Part shown: positions 29,690 through 39,466 of the stretch, piece after piece | How positions within the stretch are numbered: the stretch's first letter is position 1 | Layout: the number at the start of each line of letters is the position of its first letter | DNA from: Polynucleobacter sp. MWH-P3-07-1 | GTDB taxonomy: Bacteria; Pseudomonadota; Gammaproteobacteria; Burkholderiales; Burkholderiaceae | DNA length: 64,000 bases | NCBI RefSeq assembly: GCF_018687555.1 | Contig: NZ_CP061296.1 | Coordinates: 62,001-126,000 of the forward strand | Direction of reading: 5' to 3' | Program-made: the position numbers and the translations under genes | Notes under the pieces: generated by a model | The model's database searches: none | Told to the model about the DNA's origin: nothing | The model's input: only the letters and a program-made list of their open reading frames with translations

Positions 29690-29709
29690 AAAGATAAACT
29701 AGGGCTCAT

Positions 29710-30192
29710 ATGAGAAAAAGTGCAATTGATATTTGGGTGGGAATTTTTGTTGCCTTGGGTTTATTGGCAGCACTCTTTCTTGCTTTGAAAGTGGGCAATA
29801 TGAATGCTGTGTCATTCCAGCCAACTTATAAAGTATCTGCACGTTTTGACAATATTGGTGGCTTGAAACCGCGTGCGCCAGTCAAAAGTGCCGGCGTGGT
29901 TGTTGGCCGAATTGCCAATATTTCTTTTGACGATAAAACCTACCAAGCAACAGTCGTGATGACGATTGATCAGACTTATCAATTTCCTAAAGACTCATCA
30001 GCCAAGATTTTGACTTCAGGCTTATTGGGCGAACAATATATCGGCCTTGAGGCTGGCGGTTCAGATGAGATGTTGGCAGATAATGGAAAAATTACTCAGA
30101 CTCAATCAGCCATTGTTTTAGAAAACTTGATTAGTCAATTCCTTTACAACAAAGCTGCCGATAGCGGTCAAGATAAAGGTGCCGCTAAGTAA
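29710..30192 (+). CDS. mlaD: Mla substrate-binding MCE-domain protein MlaD
   Basis: This 160-residue protein has an N-terminal membrane anchor (about 8-28) and one MCE domain (about 38-118, including FDNIGGLKPRAPVKSAGVVV and LTSGLLGEQYIGLEAGG). MlaD forms a hexameric ring through which phospholipids pass in the periplasm. Length is close to E. coli MlaD (183). The stop overlaps the mlaA ATG by one base, so the two are coupled. Confidence 0.96.
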   Translation: MRKSAIDIWVGIFVALGLLAALFLALKVGNMNAVSFQPTYKVSARFDNIGGLKPRAPVKSAGVVVGRIANISFDDKTYQATVVMTIDQTYQFPKDSSAKILTSGLLGEQYIGLEAGGSDEMLADNGKITQTQSAIVLENLISQFLYNKAADSGQDKGAAK

Positions 30193-30938
30193 TGAACGCA
30201 TGGCTAAGTTTTAAACGTCTTGTTGTGCTTAGTCTATTGGCCTTGATGTTTGGCTGTGCTTCCATCCCGGCTGGTGTTCCGCCTTCCCCTGATGATCCAT
30301 GGGAGCCATTTAATCGTTCTGTCTTTGAGTTCAACGAAGGCTTAGATGCATATGTTTTGAAGCCCGTCGTAGCTGGCTATCGTTTTGTCTTACCTGAATT
30401 TGTTCGCGAAGGTATTTATAACTTCTTCAGCAACTACAACGATATCTACACTGCACTGAATAATTTATTGCAAGGCAAGCCCGACTATGCATTTAACGAT
30501 CTGATGCGAGTTGTCGTGAATACGACGATGGGTCTTGGCGGCCTGATTGACCTTGCTACTCCTGGCGGTTTAGAAAAACACAAAGAAGATTTTGGACAAA
30601 CCTTCGGGGTTTGGGGGGTTCCTTCAGGCCCTTACGTAGTTCTGCCCTTCTTTGGACCCAGTTCTGTCCGCGATACCTTCGGTACGGTGGCTGATTTAGA
30701 AACGGACTACCTCTTTAAATATATTCCCAATGTGGGATTGCGTAATAGCTTAACGGGCTTGCGCGTGGTCAATGCCCGTAATACCTACTATGAGGCAGGT
30801 GATTTATTGGATGGCGCTGCAATTGATAAATACAGCTTTTTACGTGATGCTTATATTCAGCGACGCAAGTATCAAATTAATGAAGGTCGGGACGATGAGG
30901 AACCTCAGATGCCTGTCTACGAAAATCCCTACGAATAA
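30192..30938 (+). CDS. mlaA: Outer-membrane lipoprotein MlaA (VacJ)
   Basis: MlaA sits in the outer membrane with porins and removes mislocalised phospholipids from the outer leaflet. The 248-residue lipoprotein has lipobox LMFGC (Cys22) and the family sequences DPWEPFNRSVFEFNEGLDAY, NFFSNYNDIYTALNNLLQGK and ETFGQTFGVWGV-like EDFGQTFGVWGVPSGPYVVL. In E. coli mlaA is encoded elsewhere; here it is inside the operon between mlaD and mlaC, which is common in betaproteobacteria. It ends with an acidic tail. Confidence 0.96.
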   Translation: MNAWLSFKRLVVLSLLALMFGCASIPAGVPPSPDDPWEPFNRSVFEFNEGLDAYVLKPVVAGYRFVLPEFVREGIYNFFSNYNDIYTALNNLLQGKPDYAFNDLMRVVVNTTMGLGGLIDLATPGGLEKHKEDFGQTFGVWGVPSGPYVVLPFFGPSSVRDTFGTVADLETDYLFKYIPNVGLRNSLTGLRVVNARNTYYEAGDLLDGAAIDKYSFLRDAYIQRRKYQINEGRDDEEPQMPVYENPYE

Positions 30939-31001
30939 CGATATTCCCTATTCGAGAGCTAAAATAAGGGCCTACTCTGCTTTATTCAAATCTAGGAATC
31001 T

Positions 31002-31649
31002 ATGAAATACCCTTTCACAATTCGACAGTGGTTTACGTTCCTGTTTTGTGCTCTCGTGCTGAGCGTGAATGCATATGCACAAGCCCCTGATCAGTCGACT
31101 CCAGATGGCTTAATCAAAAGCGTGGTGTCGGATGTGATGAGCTCTGTAAAGTCTGATCCAGAAATTCAAAAAGGAAATATCCCTAAGATTGTCGATCTAG
31201 TAGAAAAAAAGATTGTTCCCTATACCGATATGCGTCGCACTACCGAAATGGCAATGGGCCCTAACTGGAAAAAAGCGACTCCTGAACAACAGGCTCAATT
31301 GATTGCTGAATTCAAGAATTTGCTGATTCGTACTTATTCTGGCGCTTTAAGTCAGCTGAGAGATCAGACTGTGCAATTTAAGCAATTGAGAGCAGCACCC
31401 GATGATCAAGAGGTTACTGTGAAAACCGTTGTATTGGGTCACGGTGATCCAGTGCCATTGGATTACCGTTTGGAAAAAACGCCAAACGGCTGGAAAGTCT
31501 ACGATATGAACATCATGGGTGTATGGCTGGTTGAGGCTTACCGTAACCAGTTCTCAAATCAAATTAGTCAAAATGGCATTGATGGCTTAGTGAAGTTTTT
31601 ACAAGACCGCAATAAGCAATTGGCTTCCGCTAAACCTGCGAATTCATAA
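31002..31649 (+). CDS. mlaC: Periplasmic phospholipid-binding protein MlaC
   Basis: MlaC shuttles phospholipid between MlaA and MlaD across the periplasm. The 215-residue protein has a signal peptide (about 1-26, ending NAYAQA) and the family features DMRRTTEMAMGPNWKKATPE, FKNLLIRTYSGALSQL and GWKVYDMNIMGVWLVEAYR. It is preceded by a 63-base gap, the largest inside the Mla group, so a secondary promoter is possible but none was recognised. Confidence 0.96.
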   Translation: MKYPFTIRQWFTFLFCALVLSVNAYAQAPDQSTPDGLIKSVVSDVMSSVKSDPEIQKGNIPKIVDLVEKKIVPYTDMRRTTEMAMGPNWKKATPEQQAQLIAEFKNLLIRTYSGALSQLRDQTVQFKQLRAAPDDQEVTVKTVVLGHGDPVPLDYRLEKTPNGWKVYDMNIMGVWLVEAYRNQFSNQISQNGIDGLVKFLQDRNKQLASAKPANS

Positions 31650-31659
31650 GTCGATTTCA

Positions 31660-31920
31660 ATGCCATTTTCCTTGCCTAGCAAAGTTACACAAGCAAATGT
31701 AGTTGCTCTTGAAAATGAAGGCTTACTCAATATCGCAAGCCTTCAAGCGATCGACTGTTCACAATTAGTCGATTTTGATTCCACTGTATTGACGGTGCTA
31801 TTGGCATGGCAAAAAAAATTACAGGAAAAAGATCAATCCATTGCCATTCATCATGCCCCTGAAAAACTAAAGGTGCTTGCTAATGTCTATGGCGTATCTG
31901 CCCTATTAGGTCTGAGCTAA
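31660..31920 (+). CDS. mlaB: Mla STAS-domain subunit MlaB
   Basis: This 86-residue protein has the STAS-domain pattern AIDCSQLVDFDSTVLTVLLA with the conserved Asp-Ser-Thr. MlaB binds MlaF and is needed for assembly and activity of the transporter. It is slightly shorter than E. coli MlaB (97). ATG 31660 lies 10 bases after mlaC, and the stop is one base before the next ABC gene. Confidence 0.9.
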   Translation: MPFSLPSKVTQANVVALENEGLLNIASLQAIDCSQLVDFDSTVLTVLLAWQKKLQEKDQSIAIHHAPEKLKVLANVYGVSALLGLS

Positions 31921-31921
31921 T

Positions 31922-32674
31922 ATGAGCGCTGCAATTTCGATTCAAGCTATTTCAAAAAACTATGGTGCATTGCAGGCCTTGGATCAGGTTTCGCTCAAGA
32001 TAGAACAGGGTGAGTTTTTTGGTTTATTGGGTCCAAACGGCGCAGGTAAAACAACCCTGATTTCAATCTTGGCTGGCTTGGTAAAAGCTGATCATGGTCA
32101 TGCAGCCATTATGGGTGCGGATGTACAAAAAGATTTTCGTCAAGCGCGCCGTATGCTTGGAGTGGTTCCCCAAGAATTGGTGTTCGATCCCTTCTTTACG
32201 GTTAGAGAGACTTTGCAGTTCCAATCTGGATATTTTGGGATTCGTAATAATGGCGCATGGATAGATGAGATCATGGCCAATTTGGATCTTACCGGCAAAG
32301 CCGATAGCAATATGCGCTCTTTATCCGGCGGCATGAAGCGTCGTGTCTTAGTTGCACAGGCTTTAGTGCATAGACCCCCCGTGATTATTTTGGATGAACC
32401 AACCGCAGGTGTTGACGTTGAATTGCGTCAATCACTTTGGCAATTTATTAGTCGCTTAAATCAAGATGGACATACCATCGTCTTGACCACTCACTATCTT
32501 GAAGAGGCGGAGGCACTTTGCCAGCGCATCGCCATGCTCAAGCACGGCAATATTGTTGCCTTAGATACGACATCGAATTTATTGAGTCGGTATGGTTCAG
32601 TGAAAAAAGATGGTGAAGGTAAAACCGATTTAGAAGAAGTGTTTATGAACATCATGTCAGGACATGCTTCATGA
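31922..32674 (+). CDS. ABC exporter ATP-binding protein (YadG-like)
   Basis: The 250-residue ATPase has Walker A GPNGAGKTTLISIL, signature LSGGMKRRVLVAQAL, Walker B PVIILDEPTAGVD and the histidine in LTTHYLEEAEAL. It belongs to the ABC-2 exporter group, like E. coli YadG, NodI or DrrA. It overlaps the permease start by 4 bases. The substrate is unknown. Its place between mlaB and the BolA-family gene suggests an envelope role, but that is only positional evidence. Confidence 0.93.
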   Translation: MSAAISIQAISKNYGALQALDQVSLKIEQGEFFGLLGPNGAGKTTLISILAGLVKADHGHAAIMGADVQKDFRQARRMLGVVPQELVFDPFFTVRETLQFQSGYFGIRNNGAWIDEIMANLDLTGKADSNMRSLSGGMKRRVLVAQALVHRPPVIILDEPTAGVDVELRQSLWQFISRLNQDGHTIVLTTHYLEEAEALCQRIAMLKHGNIVALDTTSNLLSRYGSVKKDGEGKTDLEEVFMNIMSGHAS

Positions 32675-33459
32675 GTAGCGTGATGGAGAAAAACACTTTG
32701 AAGTATGGGAGCGGCTTCCCAACCCTCTTGCGTAAAGAGATTAAACGCTTTTATAAGGTTGCCTTTCAGACAGTAGCTGCTCCCGTTTTAACTGCCATTT
32801 TGTACTTAATGATTTTTGGGCATGTCTTGGAGGGGAAAGAGGTCTATGGCCATATCAGTTATACGGCCTTCTTAATCCCCGGTTTAGTCATGATGAGCCT
32901 CTTACAAAATGCCTTTGCCAACACTTCCTCCTCTTTGATTCAATCAAAGCTTACTGGCAATCTGGTGTTTATCCTGCTTACCCCGCTAAGTCATTTTGAG
33001 TTCTTTTCAGCATATGTATTGGCTGCGGTTTTTCGTGGAGTCGTGGTGGGCTTCGGCGTATTTTTGATTACCGCCTGGTATGGCTTACCTGCGCTGGAAT
33101 ATCCTCTGTGGATTATTATTTTTGCCTTTCTCGGTGCAGCAGTGCTGGGAAGTCTTGGACTGATTGCTGGAATTTGGGCTGATAAATTTGATCAGCTTGC
33201 AGCCTTTCAGAACTTCTTCATCATGCCGGCGACGATGTTGTCTGGAGTCTTCTATTCAATTCACTCGCTTCCCCCAATTTGGCAGGCTATCTCACGCTTT
33301 AATCCATTCTTCTACATGATTGATGGATTTCGTTATGGATTCTTCGGGGTATCAGATGTGTCTCCTTGGACCAGTTTGACTATCATTGGCAGCTTCCTCA
33401 TTTGCGTATCTGCGATTGCATTGCGAATGCTGCAAACAGGCTATAAGTTAAAGCATTAA
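32671..33459 (+). CDS. ABC-2 exporter permease (YadH-like)
   Basis: This 262-residue protein with about six membrane helices matches the ABC-2 type permease family. Recognisable stretches are FLIPGLVMMSLLQNAFANTS, the SLIQSKLTGNLVFILLTPLS loop and NPFFYMIDGFRYGFFGVSD. The N-terminus FPTLLRKEIKRFYKV fits E. coli YadH. It pairs with the ATPase at 31922 and is followed by a ribosome binding site for the next gene. Confidence 0.93.
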   Translation: MSSVMEKNTLKYGSGFPTLLRKEIKRFYKVAFQTVAAPVLTAILYLMIFGHVLEGKEVYGHISYTAFLIPGLVMMSLLQNAFANTSSSLIQSKLTGNLVFILLTPLSHFEFFSAYVLAAVFRGVVVGFGVFLITAWYGLPALEYPLWIIIFAFLGAAVLGSLGLIAGIWADKFDQLAAFQNFFIMPATMLSGVFYSIHSLPPIWQAISRFNPFFYMIDGFRYGFFGVSDVSPWTSLTIIGSFLICVSAIALRMLQTGYKLKH

Positions 33460-33478
33460 TCAGTATTAGGAGATTGTG

Positions 33479-33724
33479 ATGTTGCCCACCCCCGAGCAAA
33501 TTGAAAGCTATATTCAGCAAGGTATTGCCTGCACACATATTGAGGTTGAGGGCGATGGCCAACACTTTTTTGCTACTATCGTGAGCCCCGATTTTGTCGG
33601 CAAACGTCTGGTGCAGCGCCATCAATTGGTTTATGCCGCAATGGGCGATCGTATGAAGGCAGAGGTACACGCACTTTCGATCAAAGCATTTACCCCCGAA
33701 GAGTTTGAGCAGAATCATGGATAA
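33479..33724 (+). CDS. ibaG: BolA-family protein (IbaG-like)
   Basis: This 81-residue protein has the BolA fold core [30 protein letters not shown] and [12 protein letters not shown]. BolA-family members act with CGFS glutaredoxins in iron-sulfur cluster handling; a CGFS glutaredoxin is at 59281-59589. ATG 33479 follows AGGAG by 6 bases; GTG 33476 is less likely. The stop lies inside murA by 8 bases. ibaG before murA is also the E. coli order. Confidence 0.93.
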   Translation: MLPTPEQIESYIQQGIACTHIEVEGDGQHFFATIVSPDFVGKRLVQRHQLVYAAMGDRMKAEVHALSIKAFTPEEFEQNHG

Positions 33725-34991
33725 ATTGCGTATGGTGGGTGGCACGCCCCTCAAGGGAGAGGTTGTGATAGCGGGAGCAAAAAATGCAGCCCTCCCGATT
33801 TTGTGTGCTTGCCTTCTCACAGATCAAGCCATTACTTTACGTAATGTTCCAGAATTACAAGATGTCAGAACGATGCTTAAGCTTCTGCAAGAGATTGGGG
33901 TGACTGTTGAGTATCCAGACGCCAATGACCGCACCCACTTAATTCTCAATGCTGCCAAGATCAAAAGCTCCGAAGCAACTTACGAAATGGTGAAAACTAT
34001 GCGCGCTTCAATCTTGGTGCTGGGGCCATTACTTGCCCGCATGCATAGCGCTAAAGTCTCTTTGCCTGGGGGCTGCGCGATTGGTGCGCGTCCAGTCGAT
34101 CAGCACATCAAGGGTTTGAAGGCGATGGGCGCAAAGATCAAGATTGAGAGCGGCTACATTCAGGCAGAAACTCAGACGCCGTTGAATCGTTTGTTGGGCG
34201 CTTCGATTGTGACCGACATGATTACGGTTACTGGCACCGAAAATCTGTTGATGGCTGCCACTTTAGCCTCAGGCACTACCGTCTTAGAAAATGCTGCTCG
34301 CGAGCCAGAGGTGAGCGATCTTGCTGAGCTGCTCGTCAAAATGGGAGCAAAGATTTCCGGAATTGGAACTGATCGCCTGATCATTGAAGGTGTTGAAAGT
34401 CTGCATGGAGCGGAACATTCTGTAATTCCCGATCGGATTGAAGCGGGCACCTTTCTGTGTGCAGTAGCAGCAGCTGGTGGAGAAATTACTTTGAAGCACT
34501 GCCGTCCAGATACATTGGATGCGGTAATTGTCAAACTCAAAGAAGCGGGCCTCAAAATAGAAGTGGGTGCCGATTGGATCAAGGCTTCGATGCATTCTCG
34601 TCCAAAGGCAGTGAGCTTTAGAACTTCCGAATATCCAGCCTTTCCAACGGATATGCAGGCACAGCTGATGGCAGTCAATGCACTTGCTTCAGGAAGTGCC
34701 AGCATTACCGAAACCATTTTTGAGAATCGCTTTATGCACGTCCAAGAACTCAATCGCTTGGGGGCAGATATTGCGATTGAGGGTAACACTGCGATAGCGC
34801 AGGGCGTTGAACAGCTTTCAGGAGCCATCGTTATGGCCACGGATTTGCGGGCCTCAGCAAGTTTGGTGATTGCTGGCTTGGCTGCTCAAGGGGAAACTCA
34901 GGTTGACCGGATCTATCATCTGGATAGGGGTTATGACCGTATGGAGCAAAAGCTGACCCTCTTGGGGGCCAACATTCAGCGCGTTAAGTAA
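33717..34991 (+). CDS. murA: UDP-N-acetylglucosamine 1-carboxyvinyltransferase
   Basis: MurA adds enolpyruvate to UDP-GlcNAc, the first committed step of peptidoglycan synthesis, and is the fosfomycin target. The 424-residue protein has the N-terminal substrate lysine region [15 protein letters not shown] and the catalytic Cys120 in [15 protein letters not shown], so fosfomycin sensitivity at that residue is expected. I chose ATG 33717 ([12 protein letters not shown]); an upstream TTG at 33705 would add four residues. It overlaps ibaG by 8 bases. Confidence 0.97.
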   Translation: MDKLRMVGGTPLKGEVVIAGAKNAALPILCACLLTDQAITLRNVPELQDVRTMLKLLQEIGVTVEYPDANDRTHLILNAAKIKSSEATYEMVKTMRASILVLGPLLARMHSAKVSLPGGCAIGARPVDQHIKGLKAMGAKIKIESGYIQAETQTPLNRLLGASIVTDMITVTGTENLLMAATLASGTTVLENAAREPEVSDLAELLVKMGAKISGIGTDRLIIEGVESLHGAEHSVIPDRIEAGTFLCAVAAAGGEITLKHCRPDTLDAVIVKLKEAGLKIEVGADWIKASMHSRPKAVSFRTSEYPAFPTDMQAQLMAVNALASGSASITETIFENRFMHVQELNRLGADIAIEGNTAIAQGVEQLSGAIVMATDLRASASLVIAGLAAQGETQVDRIYHLDRGYDRMEQKLTLLGANIQRVK

Positions 34992-35011
34992 GGCTGATGG
35001 ATAATTAGTCC

Positions 35012-35638
35012 ATGAAGTTGACTCTAGCCCTCTCAAAGGGGCGCATTTTCGAAGAAACCGCAGAGATCTTGTCCAAGGTCGGCATTCGGCCGCTGGAAGA
35101 TCCTGAGAAGTCACGCAAACTCATTATTGAAACCTCTAATCCTGACGTGCGCTTGATTATTGTGCGTGCCTCAGATGTGCCAACCTATGTGCAATTTGGT
35201 GGCGCTGACTTTGGAGTGGCTGGCCTCGATATTTTGATGGAAAAAGGAGTCGATGGACTATATGTGCCATTTGATCTCAATATTGCCAAGTGTCGAATGT
35301 CAGTAGCAGTGCGCGAAGGATTTGACTATGCAGCAGCAGTCAAGCAGGGCTCACGCTTACGAGTTGCGACAAAGTATGTGAATTGCGCACGCGAACACTT
35401 TGCGAATAAAGGTGTTCACATCGATACGATTCAACTATATGGTTCGATGGAGTTGGCGCCTTTAGTTGGTTTGGCCGATGCGATCGTAGACTTAGTTTCT
35501 ACTGGCAACACTTTGCGTGCAAACGGTTTGGTAGAGGTCGAACCAATCGCCGATATTAGTGCACGTTTAATTGTCAATCAAGCCTCCTATAAACGGAAGC
35601 GCGATCAACTGCAGCCCTTTTTTGAGCAATTGAAGTAA
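35012..35638 (+). CDS. hisG: ATP phosphoribosyltransferase, short form
   Basis: HisG begins histidine synthesis by joining ATP and PRPP. The 208-residue product, with [20 protein letters not shown] and [19 protein letters not shown], is the short HisG_S form that lacks the C-terminal regulatory domain and needs HisZ as partner. No hisZ is in this window, so it should be elsewhere in the genome. It follows murA by 20 bases and precedes hisD by 4 bases. Confidence 0.97.
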   Translation: MKLTLALSKGRIFEETAEILSKVGIRPLEDPEKSRKLIIETSNPDVRLIIVRASDVPTYVQFGGADFGVAGLDILMEKGVDGLYVPFDLNIAKCRMSVAVREGFDYAAAVKQGSRLRVATKYVNCAREHFANKGVHIDTIQLYGSMELAPLVGLADAIVDLVSTGNTLRANGLVEVEPIADISARLIVNQASYKRKRDQLQPFFEQLK

Positions 35639-35642
35639 AACA

Positions 35643-36965
35643 ATGACTGTAGCAATTTCAATTCAGCGTCTGAATAGTCTAGATGCGAACTTTAAAGAGA
35701 AATTATTGGGCAGCCTGTCTTTACCGATGGCTGACGACGCAGCGATTGATGCGGCTGTAGTCAATATTCTCAATCAAGTGAAGTCTGACGGTGACACTGC
35801 TGTCTTGGGTTTTACCAAACAATTTGATCGCCTCAATGTCAACAGTGTTGCTGAACTAGAGATTCCTAAGAGCGATCTTGAGGCCGCCTATCTGCAATTG
35901 TCATCAGAGCAAAAAAATGCCTTAGATATTGCAGCGCAGAGAGTACGGGCTTATCACGAGCAACAGAGAAAAGAAGCGGGTTGCCATTCTTGGGAATACA
36001 CCGAGAAAGACGGTACTCGCTTAGGGCAAAAAGTGACACCTCTGGATCGGGTGGGAATTTATGTGCCTGGTGGTAAAGCGGCATACCCTTCATCGGTATT
36101 AATGAATGCGATACCTGCAAAAGTTGCTGGTGTTCAAGAAGTCATGATGGTGGTGCCCACTCCTGATGGAGCCCGCAACTCTCTAGTATTGGCGGCTGCA
36201 TGGATCTCTGGAGTTGATCGGGTCTTCACGATTGGTGGGGCGCAAGCCGTTGCAGCTTTGGCTTATGGCACTCAAACCATTCCTTCAGTCGATAAAATTG
36301 TTGGTCCCGGTAATGCGTATGTCGCTGCAGCTAAGCGCCGCGTATTTGGTACGGTTGGCATCGATATGATTGCAGGCCCATCGGAAATTTTGATTCTGTG
36401 TGATGGCTCGATTGATCCTAATTGGATTGCGATGGATTTGTTCTCGCAAGCTGAGCATGATGAATTGGCTCAGTCAATTTTGCTGTGTCCAGATGCAGCA
36501 TTTATTGAAAAAGTACAGGCCAGTATTGATCGGTTATTGCCTGAGATGCCCAGAAAGCAAGTCATTGAGACTTCGTTGAAGAATCGCGCTTTACTTATTC
36601 AGGTGAAAGATATGCATGAGGCTTGCGAGATTGCCAATGCTATTGCGGCTGAGCACTTAGAGATTTGTGCAGCTGAGCCTCGCCTATGGGCTGAGAAGAT
36701 TCGCCATGCTGGCGCTATCTTTATGGGTAACTATACGAGTGAATCGCTAGGCGATTATTGCGCCGGACCCAACCACGTATTACCAACCGCTCGTACAGCA
36801 CGCTTTTCTTCCCCCTTGGGCGTTTACGATTTCATCAAGCGCTCAAGCATGATTGAGGTCAGCGAAGCAGGTGCACAGACTTTAGGTCAAGTAGCCAGTA
36901 CCCTGGCTCATGGTGAGGGTCTGCAAGCGCATGCACGTGCAGCAGAGATGCGTCTCAAGAAGTAA
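35643..36965 (+). CDS. hisD: Histidinol dehydrogenase
   Basis: HisD oxidises histidinol twice to histidine using NAD and zinc, the last step of the pathway. The 440-residue protein has [20 protein letters not shown], the active-site region [27 protein letters not shown] and zinc residues in [20 protein letters not shown]. It is directly followed, after 8 bases, by the end of hisC on the opposite strand. Confidence 0.97.
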   Translation: MTVAISIQRLNSLDANFKEKLLGSLSLPMADDAAIDAAVVNILNQVKSDGDTAVLGFTKQFDRLNVNSVAELEIPKSDLEAAYLQLSSEQKNALDIAAQRVRAYHEQQRKEAGCHSWEYTEKDGTRLGQKVTPLDRVGIYVPGGKAAYPSSVLMNAIPAKVAGVQEVMMVVPTPDGARNSLVLAAAWISGVDRVFTIGGAQAVAALAYGTQTIPSVDKIVGPGNAYVAAAKRRVFGTVGIDMIAGPSEILILCDGSIDPNWIAMDLFSQAEHDELAQSILLCPDAAFIEKVQASIDRLLPEMPRKQVIETSLKNRALLIQVKDMHEACEIANAIAAEHLEICAAEPRLWAEKIRHAGAIFMGNYTSESLGDYCAGPNHVLPTARTARFSSPLGVYDFIKRSSMIEVSEAGAQTLGQVASTLAHGEGLQAHARAAEMRLKK

Positions 36966-36973
36966 AGCAAATA

Positions 36974-38041
36974 CTAATTCAAGATTTCTTGCAGTGCTGA
37001 GAGTAATTCTTGGGTTTGCTCATCCGTACCAATGGTGATTCTCAAGAAATCCGCAATACGTGGAGTCTTAAAGTGGCGCACGATAATGCCGCGTTCACGA
37101 AGCGCTTGATAGAGTTTTTCGCCAGCATGTTTTGGATGCTTAGTTAGAATAAAGTTGGCGCTTGAAGGTAAAGTGTCAAAACCCAAAGCGCTAAGCGCTT
37201 CAACTAATTGCTCACGTGTCTGCATCACTTTTGAACAGGTGCGCTCAAGATAGGCTTGATCTTCGACCGCGGCAACTGCCCCAGCCTGCGCGAGCCTGCC
37301 CAATGGGTAGGAGTTAAAACTATCTTTGACTCTTTCTAGTCCGGCGATCAAATCGGGATGTCCTACTGCAAAGCCAACCCGAAGACCTGCTAAAGCCCGT
37401 GATTTGGATAGGGTGTGCACCACGAGTAAATTTTCTGGGCAGTTGGGTCCACGCAAAAGTGGAATGGAAGATTCAGTTCCGTAATCCACGTAGGCTTCAT
37501 CGATGACTAAAACAGAGCCTGAATTTCTTTTTAGTAGGGCTGCAATCTCTGTACGCGGAATAGATCGACCAGTAGGTGCATTGGGATTGGGAAAAATAAT
37601 TCCGCCATTAGGCACTTCATAGTCAGTGGCATTGATCTCGAATTCTGGGCCCAATGGCATCGTTTGATATTCAATCCCATAGAGTTTGCAATAAACGGGG
37701 TAAAAGCTATAGGTGATATCTGGAAATAAGATGGGTTGCTTTTGCTTGAATAGCGCTAAAAAAAGATGTGCTAGAACTTCATCGGAGCCGTTACCAACAA
37801 ACACTTGATTTGCTTCTAGCCCATGTAGCTTTGCAATCGCAGCCTTGAGAGCTTTGCTCTCAGGATCAGGATACAGTCGAAGATCATCAGTAGTCTGACT
37901 TTGAATCGCGGTCAATGCTTTAGGAGAGGGACCATAGGGGCTCTCATTGGTATTGAGCTTAACCAAGCGCTGCATTTGCGGCTGCTCCCCCGGAACATAG
38001 GGCGTGAGTGTAGCTACAACGGGGCTCCAAAAACGGCTCAT
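36974..38041 (-). CDS. hisC: Histidinol-phosphate aminotransferase, encoded opposite to the his operon
   Basis: HisC transaminates imidazole acetol-phosphate to histidinol-phosphate with PLP. The 355-residue class I/II aminotransferase has [30 protein letters not shown], the PLP Asp/Tyr region [12 protein letters not shown] and the Schiff-base lysine in [17 protein letters not shown]. It is intact but lies on the minus strand between hisD and hisB, which both run plus. Thus it needs its own promoter, expected in 38042-38167 and divergent from hisB. Confidence 0.96.
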   Translation of the reverse strand: MSRFWSPVVATLTPYVPGEQPQMQRLVKLNTNESPYGPSPKALTAIQSQTTDDLRLYPDPESKALKAAIAKLHGLEANQVFVGNGSDEVLAHLFLALFKQKQPILFPDITYSFYPVYCKLYGIEYQTMPLGPEFEINATDYEVPNGGIIFPNPNAPTGRSIPRTEIAALLKRNSGSVLVIDEAYVDYGTESSIPLLRGPNCPENLLVVHTLSKSRALAGLRVGFAVGHPDLIAGLERVKDSFNSYPLGRLAQAGAVAAVEDQAYLERTCSKVMQTREQLVEALSALGFDTLPSSANFILTKHPKHAGEKLYQALRERGIIVRHFKTPRIADFLRITIGTDEQTQELLSALQEILN

Positions 38042-38167
38042 GGGGTACTCAAGTCAATGATTAAAATTATATTTAGGGTGAAACCAGTGAATTACGCTAT
38101 TTCTATATCTAGTAGGAATGATATTATGAGGCTTCATTCAACACTTCGCCTCACGGCGCTATGAAGT

Positions 38168-38755
38168 ATGCGGCAAGCTGACGTTACCCGAAACACTTCG
38201 GAAACCAAAATCGATATTTCCATTAATTTGGATGGAACTGGTAAGGCTGAATTAGCCTCAGGCGTCCCTTTTTTGGATCACATGCTTGATCAAATTGCAC
38301 GCCATGGAATGATTGATCTTAAAGTGCTTGCAAAGGGTGATACCCATATTGATGACCACCATACCGTTGAGGATGTCGGCATTACTTTGGGCCAGGCTTT
38401 TGCAAAAGCGGTTGGCGATAAAGCGGGCATTACGCGTTATGGGCACTCTTATGTCCCACTAGATGAAACCTTGTCCAGAGTCGTGATTGATTTTTCTGGC
38501 CGTCCCGGCCTGGAATTTAATGTGCCCTTTACGCGTGCCCGAGTGGGTGATTTTGATGTGGATCTGAGTATTGAGTTTTTCCGTGGCTTCGTGAATCACG
38601 CCGGGGTCACTTTGCACATCGATAATATTCGGGGCATTAACGCCCATCACCAGATTGAGACAGTCTTCAAGGCCTTTGGTCGCGCATTAAGAATGGCTTT
38701 GGCGATCGACCCCCGTGCTTCGGGTGCTGTTCCCTCAACCAAAGGCAGCCTCTAA
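38168..38755 (+). CDS. hisB: Imidazoleglycerol-phosphate dehydratase
   Basis: This 195-residue monofunctional HisB removes water from imidazoleglycerol phosphate. Metal-binding motifs [51 protein letters not shown] and [20 protein letters not shown] are present. The fused phosphatase of E. coli HisB is absent. It starts the second half of the his cluster and must be driven from the 126-base gap shared with divergent hisC or by a distant promoter. Confidence 0.97.
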   Translation: MRQADVTRNTSETKIDISINLDGTGKAELASGVPFLDHMLDQIARHGMIDLKVLAKGDTHIDDHHTVEDVGITLGQAFAKAVGDKAGITRYGHSYVPLDETLSRVVIDFSGRPGLEFNVPFTRARVGDFDVDLSIEFFRGFVNHAGVTLHIDNIRGINAHHQIETVFKAFGRALRMALAIDPRASGAVPSTKGSL

Positions 38756-38800
38756 TCCAGAACTTGCTGGACCAAGACTAAACGGAAAATAGGTTAAAAG

Positions 38801-39457
38801 TTGGCGCAAACCATTGCGATCGTAGATTACGGAATGGGCAATCTTCGTTCTGTGTATCAAGCTTTTCATCACGTTGCCCCTGATGCCAATATTGTGTTGA
38901 CTCAGCGACCTGAGGAAATTGCTCAGGCCCAGAGGGTGGTTCTCCCTGGTCAGGGCGCCATGCCGGATTGCATGAAGCAACTAACAGACTCCGGCTTGTT
39001 GGAGGCGGTTTTGGAGGCCGCCAAAAATAAGCCTTTGCTAGGTGTTTGTGTTGGCGAACAAATGCTTTTTGATCAAAGCGCTGAGGTTCGCCCTGGTTCT
39101 CGGTTCACGACTTGCTTGGGTTTAATTCCAGGAGAGGTGCGTCGTTTTGAATTGCAAGGACAAAAACAAGCTGATGGCTCGGATTACAAAGTCCCCCACA
39201 TGGGCTGGAATCAAGTCCGTCAGGATATCGCTCACCCGCTTTGGGCAGGCATTCCGGATTTGACGAGCTTCTATTTTGTACATAGCTACTATGTTGTGCC
39301 AAAAGAGGTAAAAAATATTGCCGGTTCAACTGAGTATGGGAATTGGTTTACTTCTGCAGTAACGCGAGATAATATTTTTGCTACGCAGTTTCATCCAGAA
39401 AAGAGTGCAGAATATGGGCTGCGACTATATAAAAACTTTGTTTCTTGGCAACCTTAA
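38801..39457 (+). CDS. hisH: Imidazole glycerol phosphate synthase, glutaminase subunit
   Basis: HisH releases ammonia from glutamine for HisF. The 218-residue class I amidotransferase has nucleophile Cys83 in [11 protein letters not shown] and the His/Glu pair in [14 protein letters not shown]. The start is TTG 38801 ([14 protein letters not shown]); no ATG lies close enough to preserve the conserved N-terminus. It is preceded by an AATAGGTTAAAAG region. hisA follows after 9 bases. Confidence 0.96.
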   Translation: MAQTIAIVDYGMGNLRSVYQAFHHVAPDANIVLTQRPEEIAQAQRVVLPGQGAMPDCMKQLTDSGLLEAVLEAAKNKPLLGVCVGEQMLFDQSAEVRPGSRFTTCLGLIPGEVRRFELQGQKQADGSDYKVPHMGWNQVRQDIAHPLWAGIPDLTSFYFVHSYYVVPKEVKNIAGSTEYGNWFTSAVTRDNIFATQFHPEKSAEYGLRLYKNFVSWQP

Positions 39458-39466
39458 AATTTTGAC

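Noticed and set aside
34172..34840. Long open frame (222 codons) antisense to murA
   Set aside because: It mirrors the murA codons, has no ribosome binding site or domain, and has a serine- and proline-rich composition typical of a reverse-frame shadow.
37901..38164. Open frame of 87 codons across the hisC start and the hisC/hisB gap
   Set aside because: It is mostly antisense to hisC, has no homology and no ribosome binding site; the gap more likely holds promoters.
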